Shown here one piece after another: positions 40,127-49,141 of a stretch of 64,000 nucleotides of DNA; position 1 is the stretch's first letter, and the number at the start of each line of letters is the position of its first letter. Location: positions 1 to 64,000 of the forward strand of contig JAFQDD010000016.1 in the NCBI GenBank assembly GCA_017416145.1. The letters are read 5' to 3'. The position numbers were made by a program, and so were the translations under genes. The notes below the pieces were generated by a model. It was not told the origin of the DNA, did not search any database, and worked only from the letters and a program-made list of their open reading frames with translations. Origin of the DNA: Spirochaetaceae bacterium. Its GTDB lineage: Bacteria > Spirochaetota > Spirochaetia > Treponematales > Treponemataceae.

Positions 40127-41653
40127 ATGGCTGATACAAAAGTTATTAAAATTCATCAAGATGATTTTGTGGCAGTTGCATTGGCTCCTCTTTCTAAGGG
40201 AGAATCCTATCTTGGGGTTACTCTCTTAGAGGATATTCCACAAGGTCACAAATTTGCACTAAAAGATATTCCAGCAGAATCAAAAGTAATTAAATATAGC
40301 TATCCAATCGGAAAAGCAACTCAAGATATTAAAACAGGTTCTCATGTTCACGTTCACAATATGAAGACCCTACTTTCAGAAACTGCTGAATATTCATACA
40401 CACCAGACGAAAAAGTTATTGCACCTGGATACAAGGCTGTTGAAACAAATGGCTTTGAAAACAAAACTATAAAAGCTTATCGTCGTCCAAATGGAAAAAT
40501 CGGTATTCGTAACGAAATCTGGATTGTTCCAACAGTTGGCTGTGTAAACAAACTTGCAGAAAGACTAGCAAATACAGCAAAAGTAAAAGATGGTATAGAC
40601 GGAATCCACGCTTGGATTCATCCTTACGGCTGTTCCCAAATGGGCGGCGACCACGAACAAACAAGAACTGTTTTGGCTGATTTAGTAAATCATCCAAATG
40701 CAGCAGCTGTTTTAGTTTTAGGTCTTGGTTGTGAAAACAATACTGTAGAAAAATTTGCAGAATTAGTTGCAAGTCGCTCTCCAGAAGGCGAAGGGTCTGA
40801 TATCACACAAAATGGCAGAATCATTTATCTAACTTCACAAAATTCCACTGACGAAATTGCAGATGGTCTTGCAGCTTTAGATAAACTCCAAGATTTTGCT
40901 TGTAACAACAAACGAGAAGATGTTTCTATTTCAGAACTTGTTATCGGTATGAAATGTGGTGGTTCAGACGGATTATCTGGAATTACAGCAAACGCTTTAG
41001 TTGGTCAAATCTGTGATAGATTTACATCTAGCGGAAGCAAAGTAATGCTAACAGAAGTTCCAGAAATGTTTGGTGCAGAACAAATGCTTATGAATCGCTG
41101 TGTTAGCCCAGCAATTTATAACGATACAGTAAATCTAATAAACAACTTTAAAGATTACTTTGTTCGCCACGGACAAACAGTTTACGAAAACCCAAGTCCA
41201 GGAAACAAAGCTGGTGGAATTACTACCCTTGAAGACAAATCTCTAGGTTGTGTTCAAAAAGGTGGTCGCTCCCCAATTAAAGGTGTTTTATCCTATGGTG
41301 ATATTATGCCACTAAACGCAGAAGCTGGTGGAGTTTACCTTCTAGAAGGTCCTGGAAACGACATTGTTTCTACAACAGCTATGACTGCTGCTGGAGCTCA
41401 TCTAATTCTTTTTACAACCGGACGTGGAACACCACTTGGGGCTCCAGTTCCAACTGTAAAAATTGCTTCAAACACACCACTTGCAGAACATAAGTCAAAT
41501 TGGATTGATTTTAACGCTTTCACAATGCTAACAGAAAACGCATGTGATAAACTTTCTGACTTGATTTTAGACGTTGCATCTGGAAAACAAACCAAAAACG
41601 AAGCAAACGGATATAGAGAAATTGCCATCCTAAAAGATGGAGTAACACTATAA
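40127..41653 (+). CDS. uxaA: Altronate dehydratase
   Basis: UxaA removes water from altronate to make 2-keto-3-deoxygluconate. The 508-residue protein has the small N-terminal SAF domain (residues 1-~100) fused to the large catalytic domain, as in E. coli UxaA. Landmarks are GYRRPNGKIGIRNEIWIVPT-like AYRRPNGKIGIRNEIW, HPYGCSQMGGDHEQT, GLGCENNT, GMKCGGSDGLSGITAN and the late FTTGRGTPLG. Conserved Cys residues in these motifs are where the metal site is expected. AGAGG lies upstream; 7 bases separate it from uxaB. Confidence 0.96.
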   Translation: MADTKVIKIHQDDFVAVALAPLSKGESYLGVTLLEDIPQGHKFALKDIPAESKVIKYSYPIGKATQDIKTGSHVHVHNMKTLLSETAEYSYTPDEKVIAPGYKAVETNGFENKTIKAYRRPNGKIGIRNEIWIVPTVGCVNKLAERLANTAKVKDGIDGIHAWIHPYGCSQMGGDHEQTRTVLADLVNHPNAAAVLVLGLGCENNTVEKFAELVASRSPEGEGSDITQNGRIIYLTSQNSTDEIADGLAALDKLQDFACNNKREDVSISELVIGMKCGGSDGLSGITANALVGQICDRFTSSGSKVMLTEVPEMFGAEQMLMNRCVSPAIYNDTVNLINNFKDYFVRHGQTVYENPSPGNKAGGITTLEDKSLGCVQKGGRSPIKGVLSYGDIMPLNAEAGGVYLLEGPGNDIVSTTAMTAAGAHLILFTTGRGTPLGAPVPTVKIASNTPLAEHKSNWIDFNAFTMLTENACDKLSDLILDVASGKQTKNEANGYREIAILKDGVTL

Positions 41654-41714
41654 AACAAGTAGTCAAGGGAAAATCTTTCCTTTGACTTACCATTACTCAA
41701 CGGGAGTGAATATT

Positions 41715-43139
41715 ATGAAAAACTTTATGGATAAAGATTTTTTGCTTGAAACAGAAACTGCAAAAGAATTATTTCATAATGTGGCTGAAAAACAACCAAT
41801 TTGGGACTATCACTGTCACTTAATTCCAGAACAAATCGCTAACAACAAACAATTTGCAAATATTGCTGATGTTTGGCTTGGTGGCGACCACTATAAATGG
41901 CGTCAAATGCGCACATTTGGCGTTGATGAACAACTTGTTACAGGCAATGCAGATCCATTTGATAAATTTATGGCTTGGGCTGCAACAGTTGAAAAATTAA
42001 TTGGAAATCCACTTTACCATTGGACTCACCTAGAATTACAAAGATATTTTGGAATTTACGAACCTCTAAATCCTCGCACAGCAAAAGATATTTGGAACAA
42101 AGCAAATGATCTTTTACAAGGTGAAGATTTAAGCGTAAAAGGTATTTTCAAGAAGATGAACGTATACGCTGTAGGAACAACAGACGATCCTGCAGATACT
42201 TTGGAATATCACAAAGCAATTAAAGACGGAACTGCAAAAATCGGCAAAACTGATACAAAAGTTGTTCCATCTTACAGACCAGACAAAGCAATTCACATCG
42301 ATGCTCCAAATTTTGCTGAATATATCGATACACTTGGAAAAGCAGCAAATATTAGCATTTCAAATCCAGACGATGTTCTAAAAGCTCTAGAAAACAGACT
42401 TGATTACTTTATCGAACTAGGATGTAGAGCAACTGACCACGCTCTTGAATATCCACCAGCAGTAGCAGCTTACAAAAATCGTGAAGCAGAAAAAGAAGCA
42501 GCATTCAAAGCTTTTGATGCAATGAAAGCTGGTTCAGTTCTTTCACAAAAAGAAGCAGATACATACAAAGCATACATTCTTGTTAATCTTGCTCGTATGT
42601 ACGCAAAGAAAAATGTTGTTATGCAATTACACATTGCAGCAATTCGTAACAACAACCCATTTATGATGGCAAAACTTGGTCCAGATACAGGTTATGACGC
42701 TGTTCACGACCACCAACTAAGTGCAAATCTTGCAGCATTTATGGGACGTGTAGAAGAAGAAGGTGGATTACCAAAAACTGTTTTATACACACTAAATCCA
42801 AAAGATTACTATCCATTAGCAACTTTAATGGGTTGTTATCAAAAAGATATTCGCGGAAAAATCCAACTTGGTTCAGCATGGTGGTTCTGCGATCACAAAG
42901 ACGGTATGACAGAACAACTTACAGTTCTTGGAAACTTAGGTATGTTAAGTTCTTTTGTTGGAATGTTGACAGACAGTAGAAGTTTCTTGTCTTATCCACG
43001 TCACGAATATTTCCGCCGTATTCTATGTAACCTAATTGGTGGTTGGGTAGAAAATGGTGAATATCCAAATGACAAAGAAGCATTGGAAACTATCATTAGA
43101 GATATTTCCTTCGAAAATGTTAAAAATTACCTACAATAA
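41715..43139 (+). CDS. uxaC: Glucuronate (uronate) isomerase
   Basis: UxaC interconverts galacturonate and tagaturonate, or glucuronate and fructuronate, the first step in uronate use. The 474-residue protein starts with MKNFMDKDFLLETETAKELF and has the DYHCHLIPEQIA metal motif, TTDDPADTLEYH, FIELGCRATDHALEY and SAWWFCDHKDGM. GGGAG before the ATG at 41715 supports this start over one 11 codons earlier. It is last in the operon and is followed by two hairpins, the second a strong terminator. Confidence 0.96.
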   Translation: MKNFMDKDFLLETETAKELFHNVAEKQPIWDYHCHLIPEQIANNKQFANIADVWLGGDHYKWRQMRTFGVDEQLVTGNADPFDKFMAWAATVEKLIGNPLYHWTHLELQRYFGIYEPLNPRTAKDIWNKANDLLQGEDLSVKGIFKKMNVYAVGTTDDPADTLEYHKAIKDGTAKIGKTDTKVVPSYRPDKAIHIDAPNFAEYIDTLGKAANISISNPDDVLKALENRLDYFIELGCRATDHALEYPPAVAAYKNREAEKEAAFKAFDAMKAGSVLSQKEADTYKAYILVNLARMYAKKNVVMQLHIAAIRNNNPFMMAKLGPDTGYDAVHDHQLSANLAAFMGRVEEEGGLPKTVLYTLNPKDYYPLATLMGCYQKDIRGKIQLGSAWWFCDHKDGMTEQLTVLGNLGMLSSFVGMLTDSRSFLSYPRHEYFRRILCNLIGGWVENGEYPNDKEALETIIRDISFENVKNYLQ

Positions 43140-43150
43140 CGACTTTATGT

Positions 43151-43242
43151 AAAGGGTTATTTACCTCCTATTCTAACCCTTTGCTCCTCCTATAAAAGTA
43201 AGCTTTTGCCCTAAGGTTTCTCCGACCTTAGGGCTTTTTTTT
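43151..43242 (+). terminator. Tandem hairpins ending the uxaBAC operon
   Basis: AAAGGGTTA/TAACCCTTT (43151-43182) is followed by GCCCTAAGGT/ACCTTAGGGC (43208-43234) with a seven-base loop and eight T. The second is a textbook Rho-independent terminator. Confidence 0.9.
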
Positions 43243-43254
43243 CAGCAAAAAAAT

Positions 43255-43283
43255 TTGCTTTATACAATTTTTCAACATATAAT
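43255..43283 (+). promoter_or_regulatory. Putative leaderless promoter of the NudC-type gene
   Basis: TTGCTT (43255-43260), 17 bases, then a consensus TATAAT (43278-43283). Six bases separate it from the ATG at 43290, so transcription should begin on the start codon. No Shine-Dalgarno sequence exists. Confidence 0.55.
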
Positions 43284-43289
43284 GTTTTT

Positions 43290-44078
43290 ATGGGTATGAT
43301 AAAACAATTATTAAGCAATGATGAAACTTTATATTTTATTTTCAATGAAAATTATATATTAACTTCTGTAAGCAATGACTCTTCAAATATTAAATTAGTA
43401 CAAAAGGATTTATTCCAAAAATGTTTAGAACATCATTGTGCAAAGGATTGGTTTTTTCTTCCAGAATTAAATTATGCAGCTATGTTTCTCGAAGAAAGTA
43501 CTCCACCTCTAAAAGACACAAAATGGTTACCTCTACGAAGCCTTTTTGCATTAAACGATAATAATCTAAATTTCCTAACATCTCACGCTCTAGCCCTACT
43601 AAATTGGCGTTCTCAGACCCGTTTTTGTAGCCAATGTGGTTCCCCACTAAGTGATCACAAAGCAGAAACTGCTAGATATTGTACAATTTGTAATAAAAAT
43701 ATTTACCCATCAATCTCACCTTGTATCATTGTAAAAATCACCAATGGAGAAAAAATCTTACTTGCTCGACATACCCAAAGAAACACAGATGTTTACACTT
43801 GCTTAGCTGGATACGTTGAACCAGGAGAAACGCTGGAACAATGCGTAGAAAGAGAAGTCTTTGAAGAAACAGGTATTCACGTAAAAAATATAAAATACGT
43901 TGAAAGTCAAAGTTGGCCATTTCCAGATCAATTAATGTTAGGCTTTTCTGCTGAATATGCTGGAGGCGAACCAAAATTACAGTTAGAAGAAATACAAGAA
44001 ATCTTTTGGTTTACAAAGGATAATTTGCCACCAATTCCAAAACCAGGCTCTTTAGCCTATAAACTTATTACAAGTTAA
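43290..44078 (+). CDS. nudC: NADH pyrophosphatase-type Nudix hydrolase (NudC)
   Basis: NudC-type enzymes split NADH or NAD-capped RNA at the pyrophosphate. The 262-residue protein has the usual three parts: an N-terminal domain, a zinc ribbon with two CxxC pairs (CSQCGSPLS and CTICNKNIYPS), and the Nudix box GYVEPGETLEQCVEREVFEETGI. The SQSWPFPDQLMLGF stretch after the box is the NADH-pyrophosphatase signature. It stands alone between two terminators. Confidence 0.93.
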   Translation: MGMIKQLLSNDETLYFIFNENYILTSVSNDSSNIKLVQKDLFQKCLEHHCAKDWFFLPELNYAAMFLEESTPPLKDTKWLPLRSLFALNDNNLNFLTSHALALLNWRSQTRFCSQCGSPLSDHKAETARYCTICNKNIYPSISPCIIVKITNGEKILLARHTQRNTDVYTCLAGYVEPGETLEQCVEREVFEETGIHVKNIKYVESQSWPFPDQLMLGFSAEYAGGEPKLQLEEIQEIFWFTKDNLPPIPKPGSLAYKLITS

Positions 44079-44099
44079 AGTAATTTTTATAAACTACAA

Positions 44100-44140
44100 A
44101 AAAAGGCAATCATCCACATCTTGTGGAAAATTGCCTTTTT
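44100..44140. terminator. Bidirectional terminator between nudC and the MCP gene
   Basis: AAAAAGGCAA (44100-44109) pairs with TTGCCTTTTT (44131-44140), with an inner TCCACA/TGTGGA stem (44113-44127). A- and T-runs flank it on both sides, so it serves both convergent genes. Confidence 0.85.
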
Positions 44141-44161
44141 GTTTATCAGCTAAAATATTAA

Positions 44162-45649
44162 TTAAAATTCTTCAAAATCATTGTCAGAAATATATTCTTC
44201 AACAACAACATCACTTGGAGAAATATACAAATCTTCATCATCATCCTGCATTTTCATAGACTCTGGAATAACAGAAGATTTTGCAGAAAATGAAGCAGCA
44301 GATTCTGTATTAGAAAAATGAGTTGTTGTAGATGTAGATTCCTTAACTTCTTCATTTTTTACAGGTTGAATTGGTTGAATTGGTTCTTTTTTCTCAAAAG
44401 TTTTTGAAAAACTTGGAGTTGGAGGAAGCATCTTTTGTGGCTTAAATGAAGCTTCTACATTTTCCAAAGAACTTTTATCAAACTTAAAGAAATCCAATGC
44501 AGATACCAAAGATTCTGACTGAGCAGCCATTTCAGTAGCCACAGAAGCAAACTCTTCAGAAGTTGTTGCACTTCTTTGAACTAAAGTATCAAGTTCCACA
44601 ATTGCTTTGTTAATTTGTCTTGCACCAACATCTTCCTCTCTTGCAGCTGCTGCAATTTCTTGAACAAGTTCAGCCGTTTTAGAAATATCTGGTATCATTT
44701 TGTCGATTAAAGCACCTGTATTTTCTGCGACAGTCACACTCTTTGTTGATAATTCACTGATTTCTGCCGCAGCAATTTGGCTTCGTTCTGCAAGTTTTCT
44801 AACTTCACTAGCAACAACAGCAAAACCTCGTCCAGCCTCCCCAGCTCTAGCGGCTTCAATTGCAGCATTTAATGCTAAACGATTAGTCTGACTTGAAATT
44901 TCTTCGATAATGCCAATTTTCTCAGCAATTTGATGCATAGCTTCTACAGTTTCAAGAACAGCTTTTCCACCTTCTCCAGCTTCCAATAAAACATTTTGGG
45001 CGATTCTATCTGTTTCAACAGTATTTTCAGCATTACTTCGAATATTTGAAGCCATTTCTTCAACAGTTGAAGAAATCTCCTCTGTAAAAGATGCTTGTGT
45101 AGAACTATCAATGGACATTACTTGGCTAGTTTTGCTAATTTGTTGACTTCCAGAAGCCACAACCTGACCAGCTTGATAAACAACAGAAATTACATCCGTA
45201 AGGTTCTCTATCATCATCTGAAGCTGATTTCCTAAATCTCCAATTTCATCATTTCTATCGAATATGGATTTTTTCTCAGCATCGGAAATATTTGATAATT
45301 GTAAATCACCATCCGTCAAACTCTTAAAAGCTTTTGCAAAAGCATCAAGTGGAGTTGTAATCACTTTGACAAAGAAGAATCCTAGGAAAACTGTAGCACC
45401 TGAAACTAACAAAACTGCAACAACAGAAGATCTCGAAGTTCTTCCTTCTTTATTTTGAATATAATCTAGTTTCTTTTCAATTTCTGTTTCATATTTTTCA
45501 TCAAATTGTCCAACTGAAATGATTTCCTCAGCTGCATCTACAACCTCGTTTATAGAACGCATTGCGAAAAACAATCCAGAACCGATAAAAACTAAAATTA
45601 AAACACCGATAAGAATAAAACTCCCTGCTAGTCGAGTTTTTAATTTCAT
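44162..45649 (-). CDS. Methyl-accepting chemotaxis protein
   Basis: This 495-residue receptor has membrane segments at about 8-28 and 78-100 enclosing only ~50 periplasmic residues, a HAMP unit, and the cytoplasmic signalling hairpin. The tip reads [19 protein letters not shown] followed by [18 protein letters not shown], nearly the canonical sequence. The small periplasmic part makes it unlikely to bind a large ligand. A Pro/Ser/Thr-rich tail of ~90 residues ends without the CheR-tethering pentapeptide. GGAGG precedes the ATG at 45649. It is divergent from the parA-led chemotaxis cluster, 159 bases away. Confidence 0.95.
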   Translation of the reverse strand: MKLKTRLAGSFILIGVLILVFIGSGLFFAMRSINEVVDAAEEIISVGQFDEKYETEIEKKLDYIQNKEGRTSRSSVVAVLLVSGATVFLGFFFVKVITTPLDAFAKAFKSLTDGDLQLSNISDAEKKSIFDRNDEIGDLGNQLQMMIENLTDVISVVYQAGQVVASGSQQISKTSQVMSIDSSTQASFTEEISSTVEEMASNIRSNAENTVETDRIAQNVLLEAGEGGKAVLETVEAMHQIAEKIGIIEEISSQTNRLALNAAIEAARAGEAGRGFAVVASEVRKLAERSQIAAAEISELSTKSVTVAENTGALIDKMIPDISKTAELVQEIAAAAREEDVGARQINKAIVELDTLVQRSATTSEEFASVATEMAAQSESLVSALDFFKFDKSSLENVEASFKPQKMLPPTPSFSKTFEKKEPIQPIQPVKNEEVKESTSTTTHFSNTESAASFSAKSSVIPESMKMQDDDEDLYISPSDVVVEEYISDNDFEEF

Positions 45650-45695
45650 ATATCCTCCAAACACTCATTTTAAATGAAAATATCTTATAATTTTA

Positions 45696-45723
45696 TCATT
45701 ATCCTAAAAAAATGTTATGTCAA
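45696..45723 (-). promoter_or_regulatory. Putative promoter of the MCP gene
   Basis: On the minus strand TTGACA (45718-45723), 16 bases, then TAATGA (45696-45701). The leader is about 40 bases with GGAGG. It does not resemble a flagellar sigma-28 promoter. Confidence 0.4.
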
Positions 45724-45772
45724 ACTCAATATCCTAATAAGTATTTTTTTACTCTTTAACTTAAATTTTTTC

Positions 45773-45801
45773 TTGCGGGTAAATACTTTATAACTTACAA
45801 T
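45773..45801 (+). promoter_or_regulatory. Putative leaderless promoter of the chemotaxis cluster
   Basis: TTGCGG (45773-45778), 17 bases, then TACAAT (45796-45801), seven bases before the ATG of the ParA-type gene. No Shine-Dalgarno sequence is present. Confidence 0.45.
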
Positions 45802-45808
45802 TTCAACT

Positions 45809-46786
45809 ATGGCGTATATTTTACCCGTGGCCGGAGGCAAAGGCGGGGTTGGAAAAAGTATTTACTCTCTCAATATTGCAGTAACTTTAGCTAAACAATG
45901 TAAAAATGTAATTTTAGTTGATTTAGATTTAGGTGGCTCAAATCTTCATACACTTTTAGGATTAAAAAATAATCAAGCTGGACTTGGAACATACATTGCA
46001 AAACAAGAAACAGATTTTACCAATCTTTTACAAGCGACAGGCATTCCTGGATTGCAATTTATCGCAGGAGATTGTCTTTTCCCAGGAACAGCAAATATGG
46101 ACTTTTTCACGAAGAAAAAGATTCTTATGAATCTGGAAAAATTAAATGCTGATTATGTGATTTTAGATTTGGGGGCTGGTTCTAGTTACAACGTAATAGA
46201 TTTTTTTCTCACATCCTACAGAGGAATGGTTGTGGTTACACCAGAACTTACTTCTATTTTAAATGCTTATTCATTTCTAAAATCAACGGTTTTTAGATTT
46301 ATTTACCGACAGTTTCCAGCAAAAAGTCCAGAACGACAAGTACTTCAAAACAGTATTTTAAAGCGAATGGAAGGAAAAGAATATTCCTTTGCACAGATTA
46401 TGGATGTAATGTGTAAAACTTTCCCAGAAACTGCAAACAAAGCAAAATTAGAGATGAAAAAACTTAAACCACGTGTTATTATGAATATGGGTAGAAGTAA
46501 TAATGATATTGAGATGGGAAACAGGCTTTCCAACTTAGTTCATAACAAACTTTCTATTGATATAGAATATATCGGTTTTATCCCTTATGATGAAAAAGTG
46601 CCTATTTCAGTTGCAAAACGTACGCCAATTTCAATTTTTGCACCTGATAGTCCTTACAATTCGGTTTTAGATTCTATTGGTCGTAGAATAATATCTACTT
46701 CCAATCCAGATTCTATATATTTACAAGACGTAACAGAAAGTCTTGAAGATCTAGTAAAAGATTATTATAAAAATAAAACAATATAG
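45809..46786 (+). CDS. ParA/MinD-family ATPase of the chemotaxis cluster
   Basis: The 325-residue P-loop ATPase has the deviant Walker A GGKGGVGKS, switch region LVDLDLGGSNLHTLLG and Walker B-type YVILDLGAG. The general form is that of FlhG/MinD-like proteins that place structures in the cell. It heads a co-directional set with the soluble receptor-like gene, cheD, cheA, cheR, cheB and cheY. In other bacteria ParA-type proteins (ParC, PpfA) position chemotaxis arrays; the same is inferred here. No MinD-like C-terminal amphipathic helix is evident. FlhG-like flagellar numbering is the alternative. Confidence 0.87.
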   Translation: MAYILPVAGGKGGVGKSIYSLNIAVTLAKQCKNVILVDLDLGGSNLHTLLGLKNNQAGLGTYIAKQETDFTNLLQATGIPGLQFIAGDCLFPGTANMDFFTKKKILMNLEKLNADYVILDLGAGSSYNVIDFFLTSYRGMVVVTPELTSILNAYSFLKSTVFRFIYRQFPAKSPERQVLQNSILKRMEGKEYSFAQIMDVMCKTFPETANKAKLEMKKLKPRVIMNMGRSNNDIEMGNRLSNLVHNKLSIDIEYIGFIPYDEKVPISVAKRTPISIFAPDSPYNSVLDSIGRRIISTSNPDSIYLQDVTESLEDLVKDYYKNKTI

Positions 46787-46794
46787 GAATATTT

Positions 46795-48534
46795 ATGAGC
46801 ATTACATCAGACATTTTACAAAAACTACAAACTGTAAGCACTGAAAGTGGAAAAGACTTTCTAGAATTAAGCAATTCTTTTCCAGTTTTGATAAAAGAGC
46901 TTGAAGACGCAACCTCAAATGGAACACAACTTCAAGATTTCGAGCAAATTATCCAAGAATTGCACACAGCCGTAGAAAAGCAAAGTGTCCTATTGGAAAG
47001 AAATCGCAAGTTCTTAAACGATTTTAAAAACAAAAACAATGACTTGTTTAAAGGTATTTCAGATAAGATTCACTTATTGGACACTATTCAAGATATTATT
47101 CTTGGAATTAAAGATGAAAGTGAAAATATGGAAGTTATTTCTCTAAACGCAATGGTAGTTTCCATTCGTTCTGGAAAAGAAGGTCAAGCTTTCTCTTACA
47201 TTACTGCCAATCTTAAACAATCCTCAAAGCGACTAATCAAGCAATCTGACGCTTTGATTCAATACGAAAATACAGTTCAATCAATGCTAAAAGAACTTGA
47301 AACTGAAATTCAAGAAGTAAATACCCTAAATACTCAATCTGCAAGTCAAGAAAAAGTTGAAAATTCTGAAATCATTTCAACAGCAACACAAATTTCAGAT
47401 ACTCTTCACGAAATGCTTAGATCTTCACGAACAATCAAAAATCCTATTTTGAAAGCTATGGAAGGTATTCAGATTCAGGACATTATCAGACAATCCCTTG
47501 ATGATATTCTATTAGCTGTAGAAAAGATTCATGAGCCAGACTCTTCTTTGTCTCCTGAAAAAAAACTTGAGCAATTTACAACTAACAAAAAGCTTTTACA
47601 ACTTTCTGTTAGATGTCTAAATGGCGTAAAGAAAAATCTTGATTCAAGTATAGAACTCTTTACAACAAATAGAAATACAGTAAATAAAACTTTATCAGAC
47701 CTAGAGGATTCTCGTACAGGTTTCTTAAACGGAGTAAATGGCGAAGAATCATCTCTCAAAGTTCTTCACAGTTGTATAAACAAAACTATTGAAAACTTCA
47801 ATATGTTTACCCATTTGATTCAGTCATATCAACAAATACAAAGCAATGTGCTAAAAGCTGTAAAAAACATTCAAGATTCTGTATCAGAAATGTCAGCTTG
47901 TTTCACAGCCTTTGGACCAATCATTTCAAACCTTCAATACGTAGCAATCGCACAACGCATTGAAGTTGCAAGAAACGAAGCTATTAGTAGTATCAAAGAC
48001 ACAGTTGAACATATGGCTCAGTTAATTGCACAAACCCAAGAAAATGTTCAGACTGCTCAAAACCAATTACAGGATTTCACAGATACTTGTAATTCAGAAA
48101 TCAAAAAATTCTTGGATGCTTCTTCAAGAGATGACAAAAACTTTTACACTGTATCAAAGGAAAAAGATGCTTTTGCTTCTGAACTTGACAAAATCTATTA
48201 CGCTTTAGATAGAGCAGCTGCAAATTTCTCTGTATATTCTCCAGATTTTTATACAAATTACACATCAATTTCTGGAGCAATCGACAGATTACACGGTTTA
48301 TCTCGTCTAATAATCGATACACAACAAGGCTTACAACACTTATTAGACAATACAGAACGAGAACGCAATGCTCTTATCACAAATCACCAGTTAGAAGATA
48401 CAGGCATTCACAATCTTGATATTATCGAATTCCTAAACCACTTCACAATCACTGCTGATAAACAAGAAGCTGGATCTTTGGCTGGAATTGCCGTAAGTCA
48501 CGGTGCTACTTCAGGTGATATTACATTCTTTTAG
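46795..48534 (+). CDS. Soluble receptor-like chemotaxis protein with CheZ-like motif
   Basis: The 579-residue product is almost wholly helical, without membrane segments or signal peptide, and I know no named family for the full length. Three stretches stand out. Residues ~112-140 (EVISLNAMVVSIRSGKEGQA) resemble the tip of chemoreceptors. Residues ~380-396 (LQYVAIAQRIEVARNE) resemble it again. Between them at 228-233 is QDIIRQ, matching the QDxxxQ active-site pattern of the CheY phosphatase CheZ (QDLTGQ). It lies 8 bases after the ParA gene and 13 before cheD. No CheX, CheC or CheZ gene is present in the cluster. A role as array scaffold or CheY-P phosphatase is therefore possible but unproven. 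AGGA lies six bases before the ATG. Confidence 0.7.
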   Translation: MSITSDILQKLQTVSTESGKDFLELSNSFPVLIKELEDATSNGTQLQDFEQIIQELHTAVEKQSVLLERNRKFLNDFKNKNNDLFKGISDKIHLLDTIQDIILGIKDESENMEVISLNAMVVSIRSGKEGQAFSYITANLKQSSKRLIKQSDALIQYENTVQSMLKELETEIQEVNTLNTQSASQEKVENSEIISTATQISDTLHEMLRSSRTIKNPILKAMEGIQIQDIIRQSLDDILLAVEKIHEPDSSLSPEKKLEQFTTNKKLLQLSVRCLNGVKKNLDSSIELFTTNRNTVNKTLSDLEDSRTGFLNGVNGEESSLKVLHSCINKTIENFNMFTHLIQSYQQIQSNVLKAVKNIQDSVSEMSACFTAFGPIISNLQYVAIAQRIEVARNEAISSIKDTVEHMAQLIAQTQENVQTAQNQLQDFTDTCNSEIKKFLDASSRDDKNFYTVSKEKDAFASELDKIYYALDRAAANFSVYSPDFYTNYTSISGAIDRLHGLSRLIIDTQQGLQHLLDNTERERNALITNHQLEDTGIHNLDIIEFLNHFTITADKQEAGSLAGIAVSHGATSGDITFF

Positions 48535-48547
48535 AATAGGATTTTAA

Positions 48548-49141
48548 ATGAACAAACATTATGATCCCCACTTTCAAAAGGATATAATCACAATTCACCC
48601 AGGAGAGTATTACACATCAAAAGAAGATATTTATATTGCAACGGTACTAGGTTCCTGTATCAGTGTTGCATTATATGATATAAAACTTGGTTTTGGAGGT
48701 ATGAATCACTTTATGCTTCCAAAATCCAGTCGGGATGAACCTTTGTCGTCAGAAGATGAAGGTCGTTTTGGAAATTATGCTATGGAATTGTTAATCAATG
48801 ATATGATAAATAACGGTTCTAGTAAGCAGAGTTTACGAGCAAAAGTATTTGGCGGTGGAAATGTTTTGGATGCTGGAAACAGTCAGATGAACATGACAGG
48901 CATAAATAATATTAACTTTGCTCTAAATTATTTAAAAGCAGAAAATATTCCCATTATCGTAAATGATACTGGGGGGATTTTTCCAAGAAAGATTTACTTC
49001 AATCCGCTTACATCAAAAGTTTACTTAAAACGTATTCAAAAAAGCGGACAGTCAGTCGAGCAAATTAAGCAAAGAGAATTGGAATACAAACTCCAGCTTC
49101 AAGCAAAAAAAGAAGAAGCTGGAAATATTGTTTGGTTTTAG
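48548..49141 (+). CDS. cheD: Chemoreceptor glutamine deamidase CheD
   Basis: CheD converts receptor glutamines to glutamate, setting their signalling state. The 197-residue protein has the catalytic Cys in VLGSCISVALYD and the His in FGGMNHFMLP, followed by KVFGGGN and NDTGG. It is longer than many CheD proteins at the C-terminus, with a ~25-residue charged tail. It ends 4 bases inside the oppositely oriented cheW. Confidence 0.95.
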   Translation: MNKHYDPHFQKDIITIHPGEYYTSKEDIYIATVLGSCISVALYDIKLGFGGMNHFMLPKSSRDEPLSSEDEGRFGNYAMELLINDMINNGSSKQSLRAKVFGGGNVLDAGNSQMNMTGINNINFALNYLKAENIPIIVNDTGGIFPRKIYFNPLTSKVYLKRIQKSGQSVEQIKQRELEYKLQLQAKKEEAGNIVWF

